Shown here in pieces: positions 7,207-15,667 of a stretch of DNA of 49,025 nt (position 1 is its first letter; every line of letters starts with the position of its first letter). Source of the stretch: Methanoregula sp. (lineage in GTDB: Archaea > Halobacteriota > Methanomicrobia > Methanomicrobiales > Methanospirillaceae). The DNA lies in assembly GCA_026394605.1 (NCBI GenBank), contig JAPKXY010000045.1:1-49025 (forward strand), written 5' to 3'. The position numbers and the translations under genes were made by a program. A model generated the notes under the pieces. The model was not told the DNA's origin. It did not search any database and saw nothing but the letters and a program-made list of their open reading frames with translations.

Positions 7207-8553
7207 TTATGACTGATTACGGCGCTTTATAATCTCCGATGCATACTTCAGGAGCCCGTAGATGCCGTCGGTAGACGGGTGCACCTCGATGAACTCCTCG
7301 AAGTCATGGACAGTAAACCCGTTTTTCATGAGAAACGCGAGGTAACCGGCGATAAGCCCGCCACCGGGCCCGGCAGCGCAGACCCCGCTGATCGCGCCGG
7401 TGTCCTTGTCAAACATCACCTTCGCAAGCCCGGTGTCCCCCGACAGCACATGCCAGAATGTGCCGGGTCCTGCCGGGCCTGGGATCGTCATTGAGGCGGC
7501 AGTATCCTCCTTAGAGGAGCAGAAGGCAAGTTCGTGGTCGAGGCTGATGGACTGAGGGATGAACCGATAATCCATCGCCCGGTCGATCCCGAGAATATTG
7601 TCCGCGGCGACTGTCCCCTGGCTGCGTGCCACCGGTGTGAGGTATGGGGGTCCGGTCACGTCCCCGCAGGCATAGACGCCCGGCACGCTGGTGCGCATAT
7701 GGTCGTCCACGATCACTTCGCCGACCGGTCCTTTCTTCACACCTTCGAGTGCTTCTGAGCGGGGCACAAGTCCGGCGGCGATCAGCACCGCGTCAACCGG
7801 CACCGTGGATTCCCCTCCTTTCCCCCCGACCCGTACACCCGTGACCTGCGAGCACCCCTCAAGGGAGAGCAATGGGGCGTCCTCAAGGATCTCCACACCC
7901 CCGAGTTCTTTGATGGCAAGCGGGCGGAGGTCGTTATCGATGGATTTGAGAAAGCTGCTCCGGCTGATCAGGGTGACCTCGCTGCCAAATGCATTGAAGA
8001 TGTAGGCATACTCAGCCGCCATCACGCCGCCCCCGATGATAGCAATGCGCTGGGGGAGTTGTGGCATCGCGTGGAGCGTATGGGGAGTATACACGCCGTG
8101 AATGTCGGTGCCCTCCACCTTCGGGACATTCGGGCGCGAACCCGTCGCCGCGATGACAGCCTCGCTCCCGACCAGCTCATCTCCAATATACGCCTGCCGC
8201 CCTTCAAGCCTGCCATGCCTGCCATAGACAATTTCCACACCGGCGCTCCTCGTTTCGTGGTCGAGAATGCCGGCGATCTTCTGCTGCACCACCTGCATCT
8301 CCTTTACGAGTGCGGGAAAATTGATTGCCGGGGATGCGCTGGTGATGCAAAGGTTTTCAAAGGAACGCGCCTGCCGGATGAATCGGGCAGCATCATTGAA
8401 GGCGCAGACCGGCATGCAGCCGTAATGGAGGCACTGCCCGCCGATCCCGCGGCTGATCCCGCCGGATTCCACGAGCGTCACCTGCCTGCCTGCGGCCGCA
8501 AGCCGGATCGCCGCGATCCTTCCCGCGGGACCCCCGCCCAGAATGACGATCAT
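7207..8553 (-). CDS. dihydrolipoamide dehydrogenase-like flavoprotein disulfide reductase
   Basis: A 448-residue FAD/NAD(P)H enzyme of the pyridine nucleotide-disulfide oxidoreductase class I family. I start at MIVILGGGPAG because it opens directly into the FAD-binding GxGxxG-type motif; an ATG 48 bp upstream would add a non-conserved leader overlapping the next gene. Redox-active cysteines are C41 and C46 in CLHYGCMP. The NAD motif is IAIIGGGVMAAEYA and the second FAD motif is VYACGDVTGP. The C-terminal segment EVHPSTDGIY keeps the catalytic His (H425), but the Glu normally five residues later is Gly. The Lys after the second Cys in true lipoamide dehydrogenases is also absent. No lipoyl-enzyme genes are nearby, so the substrate is unknown. 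Confidence 0.9.
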   Translation of the reverse strand: MIVILGGGPAGRIAAIRLAAAGRQVTLVESGGISRGIGGQCLHYGCMPVCAFNDAARFIRQARSFENLCITSASPAINFPALVKEMQVVQQKIAGILDHETRSAGVEIVYGRHGRLEGRQAYIGDELVGSEAVIAATGSRPNVPKVEGTDIHGVYTPHTLHAMPQLPQRIAIIGGGVMAAEYAYIFNAFGSEVTLISRSSFLKSIDNDLRPLAIKELGGVEILEDAPLLSLEGCSQVTGVRVGGKGGESTVPVDAVLIAAGLVPRSEALEGVKKGPVGEVIVDDHMRTSVPGVYACGDVTGPPYLTPVARSQGTVAADNILGIDRAMDYRFIPQSISLDHELAFCSSKEDTAASMTIPGPAGPGTFWHVLSGDTGLAKVMFDKDTGAISGVCAAGPGGGLIAGYLAFLMKNGFTVHDFEEFIEVHPSTDGIYGLLKYASEIIKRRNQS

Positions 8554-8587
8554 AAAAAAGGAGTGAAATTTCTGGAAGCCTGCCGTA

Positions 8588-9559
8588 TCAGAACACTTCA
8601 ACGCCCTCGTCCATCGGCTCTGATAGGAGCTCGCCGGTGAAAGCGTTCACTTCAATGATCTTCTTGCCGCGGATCTGCCAGACCGGAATATACACCTGTT
8701 TTGAGTCCAGCTTGATGTTCTTCTTGTCCGGCTTGAGGATCTTCTCCTCATAGAAGATTGCATCGCCTTTCTCCTGCTTGATCCGCACCTTCTGCGTGAG
8801 CCGTTCGATGAGTTCGCTCACGATCCTTTCTGCTGCCTCTTCTTTTGCAATATGGGGGTCGGCAACTTCTGCACCTGCGGGGATCCCACCCTCCACAATC
8901 TGTTTTCCGTCGAGTTCGATTTTGATGCCATTGATCGCGTTGATCGCCCCCCAGCCGTCCGCATCAAACGGGATGCGGCGGTCCTTGTACACCTGCTCAC
9001 CCGTGCTCGTGTAGTGGAACAGGAAATACGGCATGAACCGGAGTTTAGCTGCCCCCTGAATACCGGCGGTGCGGATTGCCGCCTGTTCAGTGATCTTGAC
9101 CGGGAAATGGGGGATGGTGATGCCGGATGTATCCTGTGCCACTGATGACGGTACGGTCCCACTCGCCACTCCCGAACCCCCTGCTTTCTTTACCTTGGTG
9201 CCGGAGAGGTCCAGCGCGAGCTCACGGTCGAGGATATCGGCAAGCACGGCCTCGCCGGCAAACCGCACGAACTCATCCACGCCCCACTGGATGCAGTTCT
9301 CCGTCGTTATATTTTTCTCGAGGGTGAAGAACAGCTTCTTACAGGTCATCTCGTGGTCGTTTACCATCAGGCTGTAGTTGGTCTTGTCGAACTGGGCTAT
9401 CACATCTTTCTCGTTTGAACAGAGAACGAGCAGGCAGGTGTCCTCGCGGACCGCGGAGAGGTCCAGCGGCTCGTCCACCTCATCCACGTCGAAACGTGCC
9501 GCTTCAAGAATGAGTCTCATCGCATTCTTGGCTTTTTCCCGCATATCTTGTTCCATCAT
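8588..9559 (-). CDS. conserved hypothetical protein of methanogens
   Basis: A 323-residue soluble protein without a signal peptide or membrane helix. The N-terminal part (about 1-110) looks like an alpha/beta domain with CLLVLCSNEKDVIAQFD. A Gly/Ser linker follows (about 125-145), then a beta-rich region with LRFMPYFLFHYTSTGEQVY, which looks like repeated strand units. The end, VWQIRGKKIIEVNAFTGELL, resembles the closing strands of PepSY-like domains. I do not recognise the family. It sits 34 bp upstream of the flavoprotein gene on the same strand and is probably co-transcribed with it. It is divergent from the NrpR domain gene. Confidence 0.7.
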   Translation of the reverse strand: MMEQDMREKAKNAMRLILEAARFDVDEVDEPLDLSAVREDTCLLVLCSNEKDVIAQFDKTNYSLMVNDHEMTCKKLFFTLEKNITTENCIQWGVDEFVRFAGEAVLADILDRELALDLSGTKVKKAGGSGVASGTVPSSVAQDTSGITIPHFPVKITEQAAIRTAGIQGAAKLRFMPYFLFHYTSTGEQVYKDRRIPFDADGWGAINAINGIKIELDGKQIVEGGIPAGAEVADPHIAKEEAAERIVSELIERLTQKVRIKQEKGDAIFYEEKILKPDKKNIKLDSKQVYIPVWQIRGKKIIEVNAFTGELLSEPMDEGVEVF

Positions 9560-9566
9560 ATATAAA
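9558..9566 (+). promoter_or_regulatory. TATA box for the NrpR-domain gene
   Basis: The sequence ATATATAAA lies 55 bp before the ATG at 9621. That would give a leader of about 30 bases. No GGAA-N6-TTCC NrpR operator is apparent nearby. Confidence 0.45.
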
Positions 9567-9620
9567 CTTCCATGGTCTTATAGAACAATTTTTCTATTGC
9601 GGTGTCGGAGAATTAATACA

Positions 9621-10367
9621 ATGGACACCCCGCTCAAATTCGTCAACCAGACCATTGATGACTTTGCCATGCAGGTAACGTACCGCCCCGGTGCACACGA
9701 GGGCAGGCTGGTCTATAACCTCTCGCTTGTCAAAAACGAAGACCTCGAGTTTGCGATCGGGACGCTTCGGGATGCCTACAAGACCGGCGTTGCTGCAAGC
9801 GGGCTTGTGAAGTTTCTGTCTTCCGGTGAACGGATTGAGGATTTTGTCGTCCCGAAGAACCAGACGGCCATCTGCACGGTCTGCAGCATCACATTTGACG
9901 GGCTGTTGATCCGGCATGGCATCCCGATCAACCCCATTGGCGGGGGTATTGTGGAGATCGAGAACCGGACACCCATCCGGTTCATCCACATGATCCTGTA
10001 TGAGTATACGACCATCGATCCGCTCCAGGTGCTCAACTCCCAGCGGCGTACCTCGGTCACGAATGTAATGCGGCGGGGGAACGGCACGATCCTCGCGAAT
10101 ATCCGCGAGTTCCATATGGAGGCTGAGCCTCTTGTTGGCACGGTGCTTGACGAACTGGCGGACAGCAGTTTTATCGGCATCCTTGAAGTGGGTATTCCGA
10201 ACCTCCCGCTTCTCGGGGTTCCGGTGAGCCCCCAGTTCACCGCGATTGCCGCGGTTGGCGGAACGAACCCGATGGCAGCAATCAAGGAAAGCGGGCGCTG
10301 GGTGCAAACCAATGCGATGAAGGGGTTAATGGACGTCTCTGAAATGAGTGAGATCAGGGATTACTAA
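9621..10367 (+). CDS. NrpR regulatory-domain protein without DNA-binding domain
   Basis: A 248-residue protein that is one complete NrpR effector domain (DUF128). It shows FLSSGERIEDFVVPKNQ, CTVCSITFDGLLIRHGIPIN, GGGIVEIEN, MIEYTTIDPLQVL-like text (ILYEYTTIDPLQVLNSQ) and GILEVGIPNLPLLGVPVSP. NrpR represses nitrogen-assimilation genes in methanogens and is released by 2-oxoglutarate. The single-chain form has a winged helix plus two such domains. In Methanosarcina the second domain is a separate protein, NrpRII. This gene lacks the helix-turn-helix, so it fits the NrpRII role and would need a DNA-binding partner encoded elsewhere. The frame is open upstream, but protein similarity starts at 9621. 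Confidence 0.85.
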   Translation: MDTPLKFVNQTIDDFAMQVTYRPGAHEGRLVYNLSLVKNEDLEFAIGTLRDAYKTGVAASGLVKFLSSGERIEDFVVPKNQTAICTVCSITFDGLLIRHGIPINPIGGGIVEIENRTPIRFIHMILYEYTTIDPLQVLNSQRRTSVTNVMRRGNGTILANIREFHMEAEPLVGTVLDELADSSFIGILEVGIPNLPLLGVPVSPQFTAIAAVGGTNPMAAIKESGRWVQTNAMKGLMDVSEMSEIRDY

Positions 10368-10375
10368 AAAACTCC

Positions 10376-11161
10376 TTATTTTAAATCCGGTTTTTTCGCC
10401 CAGTCGATGATGAGATCGTAGTACCGGATGAAGAACCGCACAAATCCGGCAGATTCAGAATAAAGGGCAACTGCGTCCTCCTTTCCCAGCCCGACAATCA
10501 CCATCACCGTCCGGTTATCGAAGATAAAAACGCCTCCCGCCATCATATCTTTTGCCCGGTCAAGTCCTTTGGGGATCTCGGGAGTTTTTTTCACATACAC
10601 GTTCATGGTGCCCGGGGGTTCGCCGTCCCACTGGGGGGTGATAATCTCTACCGCTATGTGGTGTGCCTTATGATTGAGAGCTCGTTTGATATCCTCGGAA
10701 AAGAGCTGGGGGTGCGCTATAATCCGGACATCGCGTTCAGTATGGGCTAAAAGCTCGACGATTTTTTTCCGGATTGCGGTGATCCCATACAGGTTCCAGA
10801 TCAGTTCCTGCTCCTCGCGCTCGGGGCTCAACCTTTCTTCGTAGATGGCTGACAAATCCTCCTGTGCCCGCAGTGCGTTCTGCTGGATGCAGGACAGCAG
10901 GTTGCCGATCCCCTCTTCGGGTGGCAGCGCAGCGAACCGCTTGGGAGAGGACTGGGAGACGGAAACGAGTTCCTTTGCCTGCAACTGTTCGAGCACCGGA
11001 TACACAGATGCGCGCGGCACCCCCGAGATCTCATGGATCTCGGTTGCGGTTGCACCCGTCACCCGCAGGAGTGCAATATAGACCAAAGCTTCATATTTCG
11101 TTAATCCGAGCGATTTTAAGCACGCTACAATCTGGGTGAAATCATCGGGTGCTGCGGGCAT
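10376..11161 (-). CDS. TrmB-family transcriptional regulator
   Basis: A 261-residue protein with an N-terminal TrmB winged helix: LKSLGLTKYEALVYIALL and GVPRASVYPVLEQLQAKELV (about 15-70). A helical linker follows, then a TrmB-type C-terminal domain with VFIFDNRTVMVIVGLG, the effector-binding region. TrmB proteins control sugar or surface-related genes in archaea. It is divergent from the surface protein gene at 11230, with a 68-bp shared control region that contains a perfect inverted repeat, so autoregulation and control of its neighbour are likely. The product ends in KKPDLK, 9 bp beyond the NrpR-domain stop on the opposite strand. Confidence 0.88.
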   Translation of the reverse strand: MPAAPDDFTQIVACLKSLGLTKYEALVYIALLRVTGATATEIHEISGVPRASVYPVLEQLQAKELVSVSQSSPKRFAALPPEEGIGNLLSCIQQNALRAQEDLSAIYEERLSPEREEQELIWNLYGITAIRKKIVELLAHTERDVRIIAHPQLFSEDIKRALNHKAHHIAVEIITPQWDGEPPGTMNVYVKKTPEIPKGLDRAKDMMAGGVFIFDNRTVMVIVGLGKEDAVALYSESAGFVRFFIRYYDLIIDWAKKPDLK

Positions 11162-11193
11162 TGAAACATTCCTTTATATCCTGAAATATTAAA

Positions 11194-11212
11194 TGTTGTT
11201 ATAACTACAACA
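11194..11212. promoter_or_regulatory. inverted repeat in divergent promoter, candidate TrmB operator
   Basis: TGTTGT (11194-11199) and ACAACA (11207-11212) form a perfect inverted repeat around the 8-bp palindrome GTTATAAC (11198-11205). It lies between the divergent TrmB regulator and surface-protein genes. An AT-rich TATA candidate (ATATTAAA, about 11186-11193) is immediately next to it. Confidence 0.45.
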
Positions 11213-11229
11213 ACAAGATATGATCATGC

Positions 11230-12516
11230 ATGCACCCCCGCACGATGGTTTGTCTCTTTCTCCTGCTCGCGTTCTGCAGCGCACCTGTACTTGGCGCCAC
11301 TAAATACCTGGGCAGCAGCCCCGAGCTGTCAGCGGCGATTGCCGGCACCAATGAGTTTACCCCGGGGCAGGACGCAACAATAAGCATTGTCGTCCAGAAC
11401 AGCGGGCTCAATACCTACAAATTCGTCAATGAAGGGACCATTGAGCGCGATGATCTGCCGAATACCGCGAAGCTGGTGACCATCTGGCTGTCGGCTGGCA
11501 CTGCTCCCATCGCAATCAAGACAGACCCGCAGATGGTAGGCGACATCAAGGGGACCGGGACGGTCACGGTAAAAATGAATGCAAAAATATCGAGCAATGC
11601 GACGGCAGGAGAGTACAGTCTCCCGCTTATCATCCAGTACAAATACCTTGAAAAAGCGGAACAAGACGCAAGCGACAATATCCAGTTTTTCTACAAACCG
11701 GTGAACCAGACCTTCCCGCTCACGATCAGAATCAAGCCGCAGGTGAAGATTGACGTTCTCGAAGCAACCCCCGAATCCTTAAATGTCGGGACCGAGGGCT
11801 ACCTGAACCTCAGGATACAGAATATTGGTTCCGATGACGGGAAGAAGGCGACGGTTAAGATTATCCGTAATGGTGCAAGCCCGATTGTTCCGACGGACAG
11901 CAGCGTCTTTGTTGGCGATTTTTCGGCTGGCAGCGTGGTCACATGCCGGTACAAGGTTGCGGTCTCCAGTAACGCGGAGAAACAGACCTATCCGGTCGAT
12001 GTGGCCGTCACCTACGAGAATAATGAGGGTACGGTTGTCACATCCGCACCGGACACCATCGGTGTTCCTGTCGGAGGGAAGACAGAATTTATTGTTGTAT
12101 CCGAGCCTGCACGGGTCAATGCCGGCTCGAAAAGAACCATTGTAGTTGAGTACAGGAACGCGGGCGAGACCCCCATCTACAGTGCGCAGGCACGGATCAG
12201 CGCCGTTGACCCTTTCACAAGCAATGACGACACCGCATATCTTGGTACCATACAACCCGGTGAATTCGGTACTGCACGGTATGAGGTCATCGTGAACGGC
12301 GCAGCAATACCCAAAGAATACGCACTGGACAGTGAGGTCAGGTACCGGGACGCCCTGGACAACAGCCAGATCTCGGACATGCTCAAGGTCAGGGTGCTGG
12401 TCGCGGCAGAACCCGGATCGGGAAACCCGTTTGCCAACCCGCTTGTCCTTCTTCCCATTGCTGCTGCAATCATCGGCGCCGGGTATTATGTGCTTGTAAT
12501 GCGAAAGAAGAAGTGA
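11230..12516 (+). CDS. surface-anchored protein with repeated Ig-like (COG1361-type) domains
   Basis: A 428-residue exported protein with a signal peptide (VCLFLLLAFCSAPVLGA, cleavage about residue 23). About three beta-sandwich repeats follow, each opening in the style of PGQDATISIVVQNSG, VGTEGYLNLRIQNIGSDDGK or VNAGSKRTIVVEYRNAGETP. The tail has a proline/glycine-rich linker, one membrane helix (about 404-424) and a cytoplasmic MRKKK. This is the NEW3/S-layer-associated COG1361 pattern of methanogens. The protein would display beta domains on the outer face of the membrane. Several N-x-T/S sites are present. Its ATGA overlap with the cPGI gene suggests co-transcription. Control by the divergent TrmB is inferred. 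Confidence 0.85.
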   Translation: MHPRTMVCLFLLLAFCSAPVLGATKYLGSSPELSAAIAGTNEFTPGQDATISIVVQNSGLNTYKFVNEGTIERDDLPNTAKLVTIWLSAGTAPIAIKTDPQMVGDIKGTGTVTVKMNAKISSNATAGEYSLPLIIQYKYLEKAEQDASDNIQFFYKPVNQTFPLTIRIKPQVKIDVLEATPESLNVGTEGYLNLRIQNIGSDDGKKATVKIIRNGASPIVPTDSSVFVGDFSAGSVVTCRYKVAVSSNAEKQTYPVDVAVTYENNEGTVVTSAPDTIGVPVGGKTEFIVVSEPARVNAGSKRTIVVEYRNAGETPIYSAQARISAVDPFTSNDDTAYLGTIQPGEFGTARYEVIVNGAAIPKEYALDSEVRYRDALDNSQISDMLKVRVLVAAEPGSGNPFANPLVLLPIAAAIIGAGYYVLVMRKKK

Positions 12517-13223
12517 TGCTGGGGTGGGAAGGGGAGCTTCCTTTACCATCGGTTCGGACCATCGGGGAGATGCGTTCCGTCCTTGCCGAACCGACCTGTG
12601 CCTGCGATGCGCCCCTCTATTTTATGTACCGTGACCTTGCACGGTCGGATGCAGACTGGGTGTGGCTTCACACCCGTCACCTCAGGTATGATCTCACCGT
12701 CATCCCACCCCGCGACCTCTGCGGGGAGTGGGTCAAGACCAAAGGGCACTACCACCCGAAAAACCTGCATGGGGTCGGTTATCCCGAGATCTATGAAGTG
12801 CTGGAGGGCGAAGTGCACTACCTGCTGCAGACGGGTGAGCTGGATGACGCTGTACTGATATCAGCAGAAGAGGGGGATGTCATTGTTATCCCGCCGGGCT
12901 ACGGGCATGTTTCCATCAACCCATCACCCGACCAGACGCTCGAAATGGCAAATATTGTCTCAACGGCATTCGAGAGCGAATACGGGGCGTACGAGACGCT
13001 TCACGGCGCTGCGTACTATGAGATGAAAGGCGGGGCGCTCAAAAAGAACCCGCACTACCAGCATACACCTCCAATCAGGTATATCGGACCGACATGCGGG
13101 CGCGGAACACACCGGTTCTGCAAAGGACCGATCTATGATATGGTCGGAAACGAAGATGCCTGTGCATTCCTCAACTATCCGGAGCGGTACGCTGCTGTTC
13201 TTGAGGTGCTGCTAAAAGATTAG
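12513..13223 (+). CDS. pgi: cupin-type glucose-6-phosphate isomerase
   Basis: A 236-residue archaeal cupin PGI interconverting glucose- and fructose-6-phosphate. The metal site of this family is visible: H79 and H81 in KGHYHP, E92 in PEIYEVLEGE, and H132 in PPGYGHVSINP. It lies in the N-terminal two thirds, followed by a phosphate-contact region. Length is at the upper end for the family because of about 45 extra C-terminal residues. The start overlaps the upstream surface-protein stop (ATGA). The 3' end overlaps that of nadE, on the other strand, by 53 bp. Confidence 0.93.
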   Translation: MMLGWEGELPLPSVRTIGEMRSVLAEPTCACDAPLYFMYRDLARSDADWVWLHTRHLRYDLTVIPPRDLCGEWVKTKGHYHPKNLHGVGYPEIYEVLEGEVHYLLQTGELDDAVLISAEEGDVIVIPPGYGHVSINPSPDQTLEMANIVSTAFESEYGAYETLHGAAYYEMKGGALKKNPHYQHTPPIRYIGPTCGRGTHRFCKGPIYDMVGNEDACAFLNYPERYAAVLEVLLKD

Positions 13224-13950
13224 GCGCCCTATGGCGTTTGTGCTCGCTTTTTTTCACCAGCTCAAGCACCGTTTCTTCAGTCTCGTTTGACGCTCTCCAG
13301 CCGTTTGTCTCCAGGTTTTTTAACGAGGTGTCGATCTGCATATATGAGAGTCCGATCTCCCCCTCATCGCTCTGCCCTCCCCAGAGCCCTGCGGACGGCG
13401 TTTTTTTCATGATGGGTTCGGGGATGCCCAACTCCCGCGCCATTTCATACACGTCCGTTTTATAGAGGTGCAGGATAGGTTGAAGATCTGCTGCGTTGTC
13501 ACCGAACTTGGTGCAGTAACCGAGCAGGTACTCGCTCCGGTTCGATGTCCCGCAGACGAGCCGGTGTTCGCGGTTGGCATGGTAGTAGAGCACCGCCATC
13601 CGGATGCGTGCCATCAGGTTACCGAGCAGGTACGGGGTTCCGGTGAACCCCGGGATCGTCCGGAATGCCTGAAGCATAGGTTCGATGCTGATGGTGCGAT
13701 GCTCCATACCCAGCTGCGCACAGAGCGCTGCGGCATCATGAACGTCCTGCCGGGTGCTCACGGATGAAGGCAGCGAGAGCCCAACCACCCGCTCCGGGCC
13801 AATCGCACGGCAGCAGAATGCCGCCGCCACCGATGAATCGACACCCCCGCTGAGCCCGATAATGATTCCCGTGCATCCGCTCGCCCAGTACGCGTACCGG
13901 ATCATCTGCTCGACCTGCCCCATCCTGCACCCGAGTTCTTCCTGCATCAT
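13171..13950 (-). CDS. nadE: NH3-dependent NAD+ synthetase
   Basis: A 259-residue enzyme that makes NAD+ from nicotinic acid adenine dinucleotide, ATP and ammonia. The PP-loop is GLSGGVDSSVAAA, followed by LPSSVSTRQDVHDA and the subunit/active-site stretch NLMARIRMAVLYYHAN. CGTSNRSEYLLGYCTKFGD and TPSAGLWGGQSDEGEIG complete the signature. The absence of a glutaminase domain means ammonia is the nitrogen donor. The C-terminus (SEHKRHRAPN plus a Gln/Thr-rich tail) runs antisense into cPGI. The start at MMQEELG is plausible; the gene lies only 8 bp from the K+ channel gene on the same strand. Confidence 0.95.
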   Translation of the reverse strand: MMQEELGCRMGQVEQMIRYAYWASGCTGIIIGLSGGVDSSVAAAFCCRAIGPERVVGLSLPSSVSTRQDVHDAAALCAQLGMEHRTISIEPMLQAFRTIPGFTGTPYLLGNLMARIRMAVLYYHANREHRLVCGTSNRSEYLLGYCTKFGDNAADLQPILHLYKTDVYEMARELGIPEPIMKKTPSAGLWGGQSDEGEIGLSYMQIDTSLKNLETNGWRASNETEETVLELVKKSEHKRHRAPNLLAAPQEQQRTAPDS

Positions 13951-13957
13951 CGCTCTC

Positions 13958-15667
13958 CTACACCCGGTGGATCAACCGTTTCAGCTGTTCTGTGTTCCCC
14001 ATGGCGATAACGGCATCGCCCTCCCTGAGCGGTTCGCTGTCGTCCGGCGCGACGACCGACCGGTCCGGTGCTTCGATCCCCACGATCCTGGCCCCGCTTT
14101 TTTGCCGAAGCCAGCCCACAGTTGGCAGGGAGCGGGACATGACATGCTTCATTATGACTTTTTCATCATTGGGCAGGTCGAGGATGATGGTCACCGTGTC
14201 GGAAAGGAGGATGCGCCCGATGATCTGCCCGCCGATCATGGGGAGCAGCGCGACATAGTCCGCGCCTGCACGGTAGAGCTTATCCACCGATGCCGGTTCG
14301 TTTGCACGGGCGAGGATACGGATGCCGGGGTTCAGGTTGCGTGCCATGAGCGTGGTAAAGATGTTCACATCGTCATTGTTGACAGCGACAATACAGAACT
14401 GCGCATCACCGATCTTTGCCTGCTTCAATACTTCCTCATTCTCGGCGTTTCCGATTACCTGGTTGACAACACCGTGCTCTTTAGCGTCAACGACAATACA
14501 TGATATCCCTGCAGATTGCAGTTCCTGGTATGCCGCTGCACCCACATCGCCAAACCCGCCGATGACCGCGAGCGCTCCCGCCCGCCCGTCTGCGTTAAAC
14601 TCGTCTTTGATCGCGGTGGCGATCGCGTCCGCCCTGCCGAATAAAAAGAGCGATGTGGAGTTGTCCACCAGGTCTGACCCGTGCGGAACGGGGTTGAAGG
14701 TGCCGTTCTTCCAGAGGAAGAGGACGAGAACGCCATACCGTTTGAAGAGGTTGAGTTCACCGAGGGTCTTTCCCGCACCCCTGCATCCAGTGACAACCGG
14801 TATGTTAATCAATCGGAGTTCGCGCTCCCGGTGGTCAGTAAGGTTGATGCTCATACGGTCAATCCCCGGGAATTCCGGAGAAGTATCGCTACTCGGGTTA
14901 AGGACTGCATGGCGGGCGAGAATCCTGCCGGTTGCATGTTTGGGGGAGAGCACGTATTCTGCACAGGCATACCGCAGGTACCGGTCGAACGAGAGTTTGT
15001 CCACAACCGCAAGGATCTTTCCCTGTGCCATCTCACGGATGCCAAGCACGATGTTTGCGGTGATCCGCTCGTCTTTGCAGATGACGATGAAGCTTGCGTG
15101 CGGTATATGTGCCTGCAACCAGGTGGCAGGATCGGTATAATCCCCCCAGATGACGTAGGCGCGTCTCCGGAACCGTGCTGCGATCTCAAGCGCAACCGCC
15201 TTGTCCTGCTCGATGATGACGATATCATGGTCAGAAATTGTCAGGCTCTCGATCAGCGAGCGGGTAAGTTCTTCATACCCAATGACCACGATGTGTCCTT
15301 TGAGGGGATGGGGGGTCCTCCGGGGTGGGGTTGGTGCGAGCAGCGTGGTGAGGAATGGTGCAAGGAGGAGCGGGACGACGATAAAGATCATAATGACGCC
15401 CGACAGCATGATCTGGATGGCGAGCAGCTTGGTGAGGTCGTTAGAAAACGGCAGCAGCTCGCCATACCCGACTGTGGTCATCGATTCTGCGACAAAGAGC
15501 AGCGAGGAGACCCATGAAATTGGGTTGTTCTCAAGCAGCGGATACAGGGAATGGAATATGTAGGTGTACAGCCCGATCAGCATCGCAAAGGCTAAAAAGT
15601 AAAGGGTAATCTGGGCGCCGGGCGAATTGCGCAGCATCCTCCAGAGAGCGCCCCTTTTATGCGGCAC
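13958..15667 (-). CDS. K+ channel with two tandem RCK (TrkA-N/C) domains
   Basis: A 569-residue two-helix potassium channel. Helix 1 is about 19-39, and the pore helix leads to the selectivity filter TTVGYGE (64-70). Helix 2 is about 80-108. A proline-rich linker leads to RCK domain 1 (about 122-340) and RCK domain 2 (about 350-569), the GsuK/MthK-like plan with both RCKs in one chain. RCK2 has a clear nucleotide loop (AVIGGFGDVG); in RCK1 the loop is degenerate (VVIGYEEL). Ligands such as NAD(H), ADP or Ca2+ are typical for these rings but cannot be read from sequence. It overlaps the tRNA-thiolation gene by 11 bp, which suggests one transcript. Confidence 0.93.
   Translation of the reverse strand: MPHKRGALWRMLRNSPGAQITLYFLAFAMLIGLYTYIFHSLYPLLENNPISWVSSLLFVAESMTTVGYGELLPFSNDLTKLLAIQIMLSGVIMIFIVVPLLLAPFLTTLLAPTPPRRTPHPLKGHIVVIGYEELTRSLIESLTISDHDIVIIEQDKAVALEIAARFRRRAYVIWGDYTDPATWLQAHIPHASFIVICKDERITANIVLGIREMAQGKILAVVDKLSFDRYLRYACAEYVLSPKHATGRILARHAVLNPSSDTSPEFPGIDRMSINLTDHRERELRLINIPVVTGCRGAGKTLGELNLFKRYGVLVLFLWKNGTFNPVPHGSDLVDNSTSLFLFGRADAIATAIKDEFNADGRAGALAVIGGFGDVGAAAYQELQSAGISCIVVDAKEHGVVNQVIGNAENEEVLKQAKIGDAQFCIVAVNNDDVNIFTTLMARNLNPGIRILARANEPASVDKLYRAGADYVALLPMIGGQIIGRILLSDTVTIILDLPNDEKVIMKHVMSRSLPTVGWLRQKSGARIVGIEAPDRSVVAPDDSEPLREGDAVIAMGNTEQLKRLIHRV

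Noticed and set aside
9594-10307. Long minus-strand frame opposite the NrpR-domain gene
   Set aside because: The sense frame has strong family motifs, and the antisense product is rich in His, Arg and Asp with no pattern.
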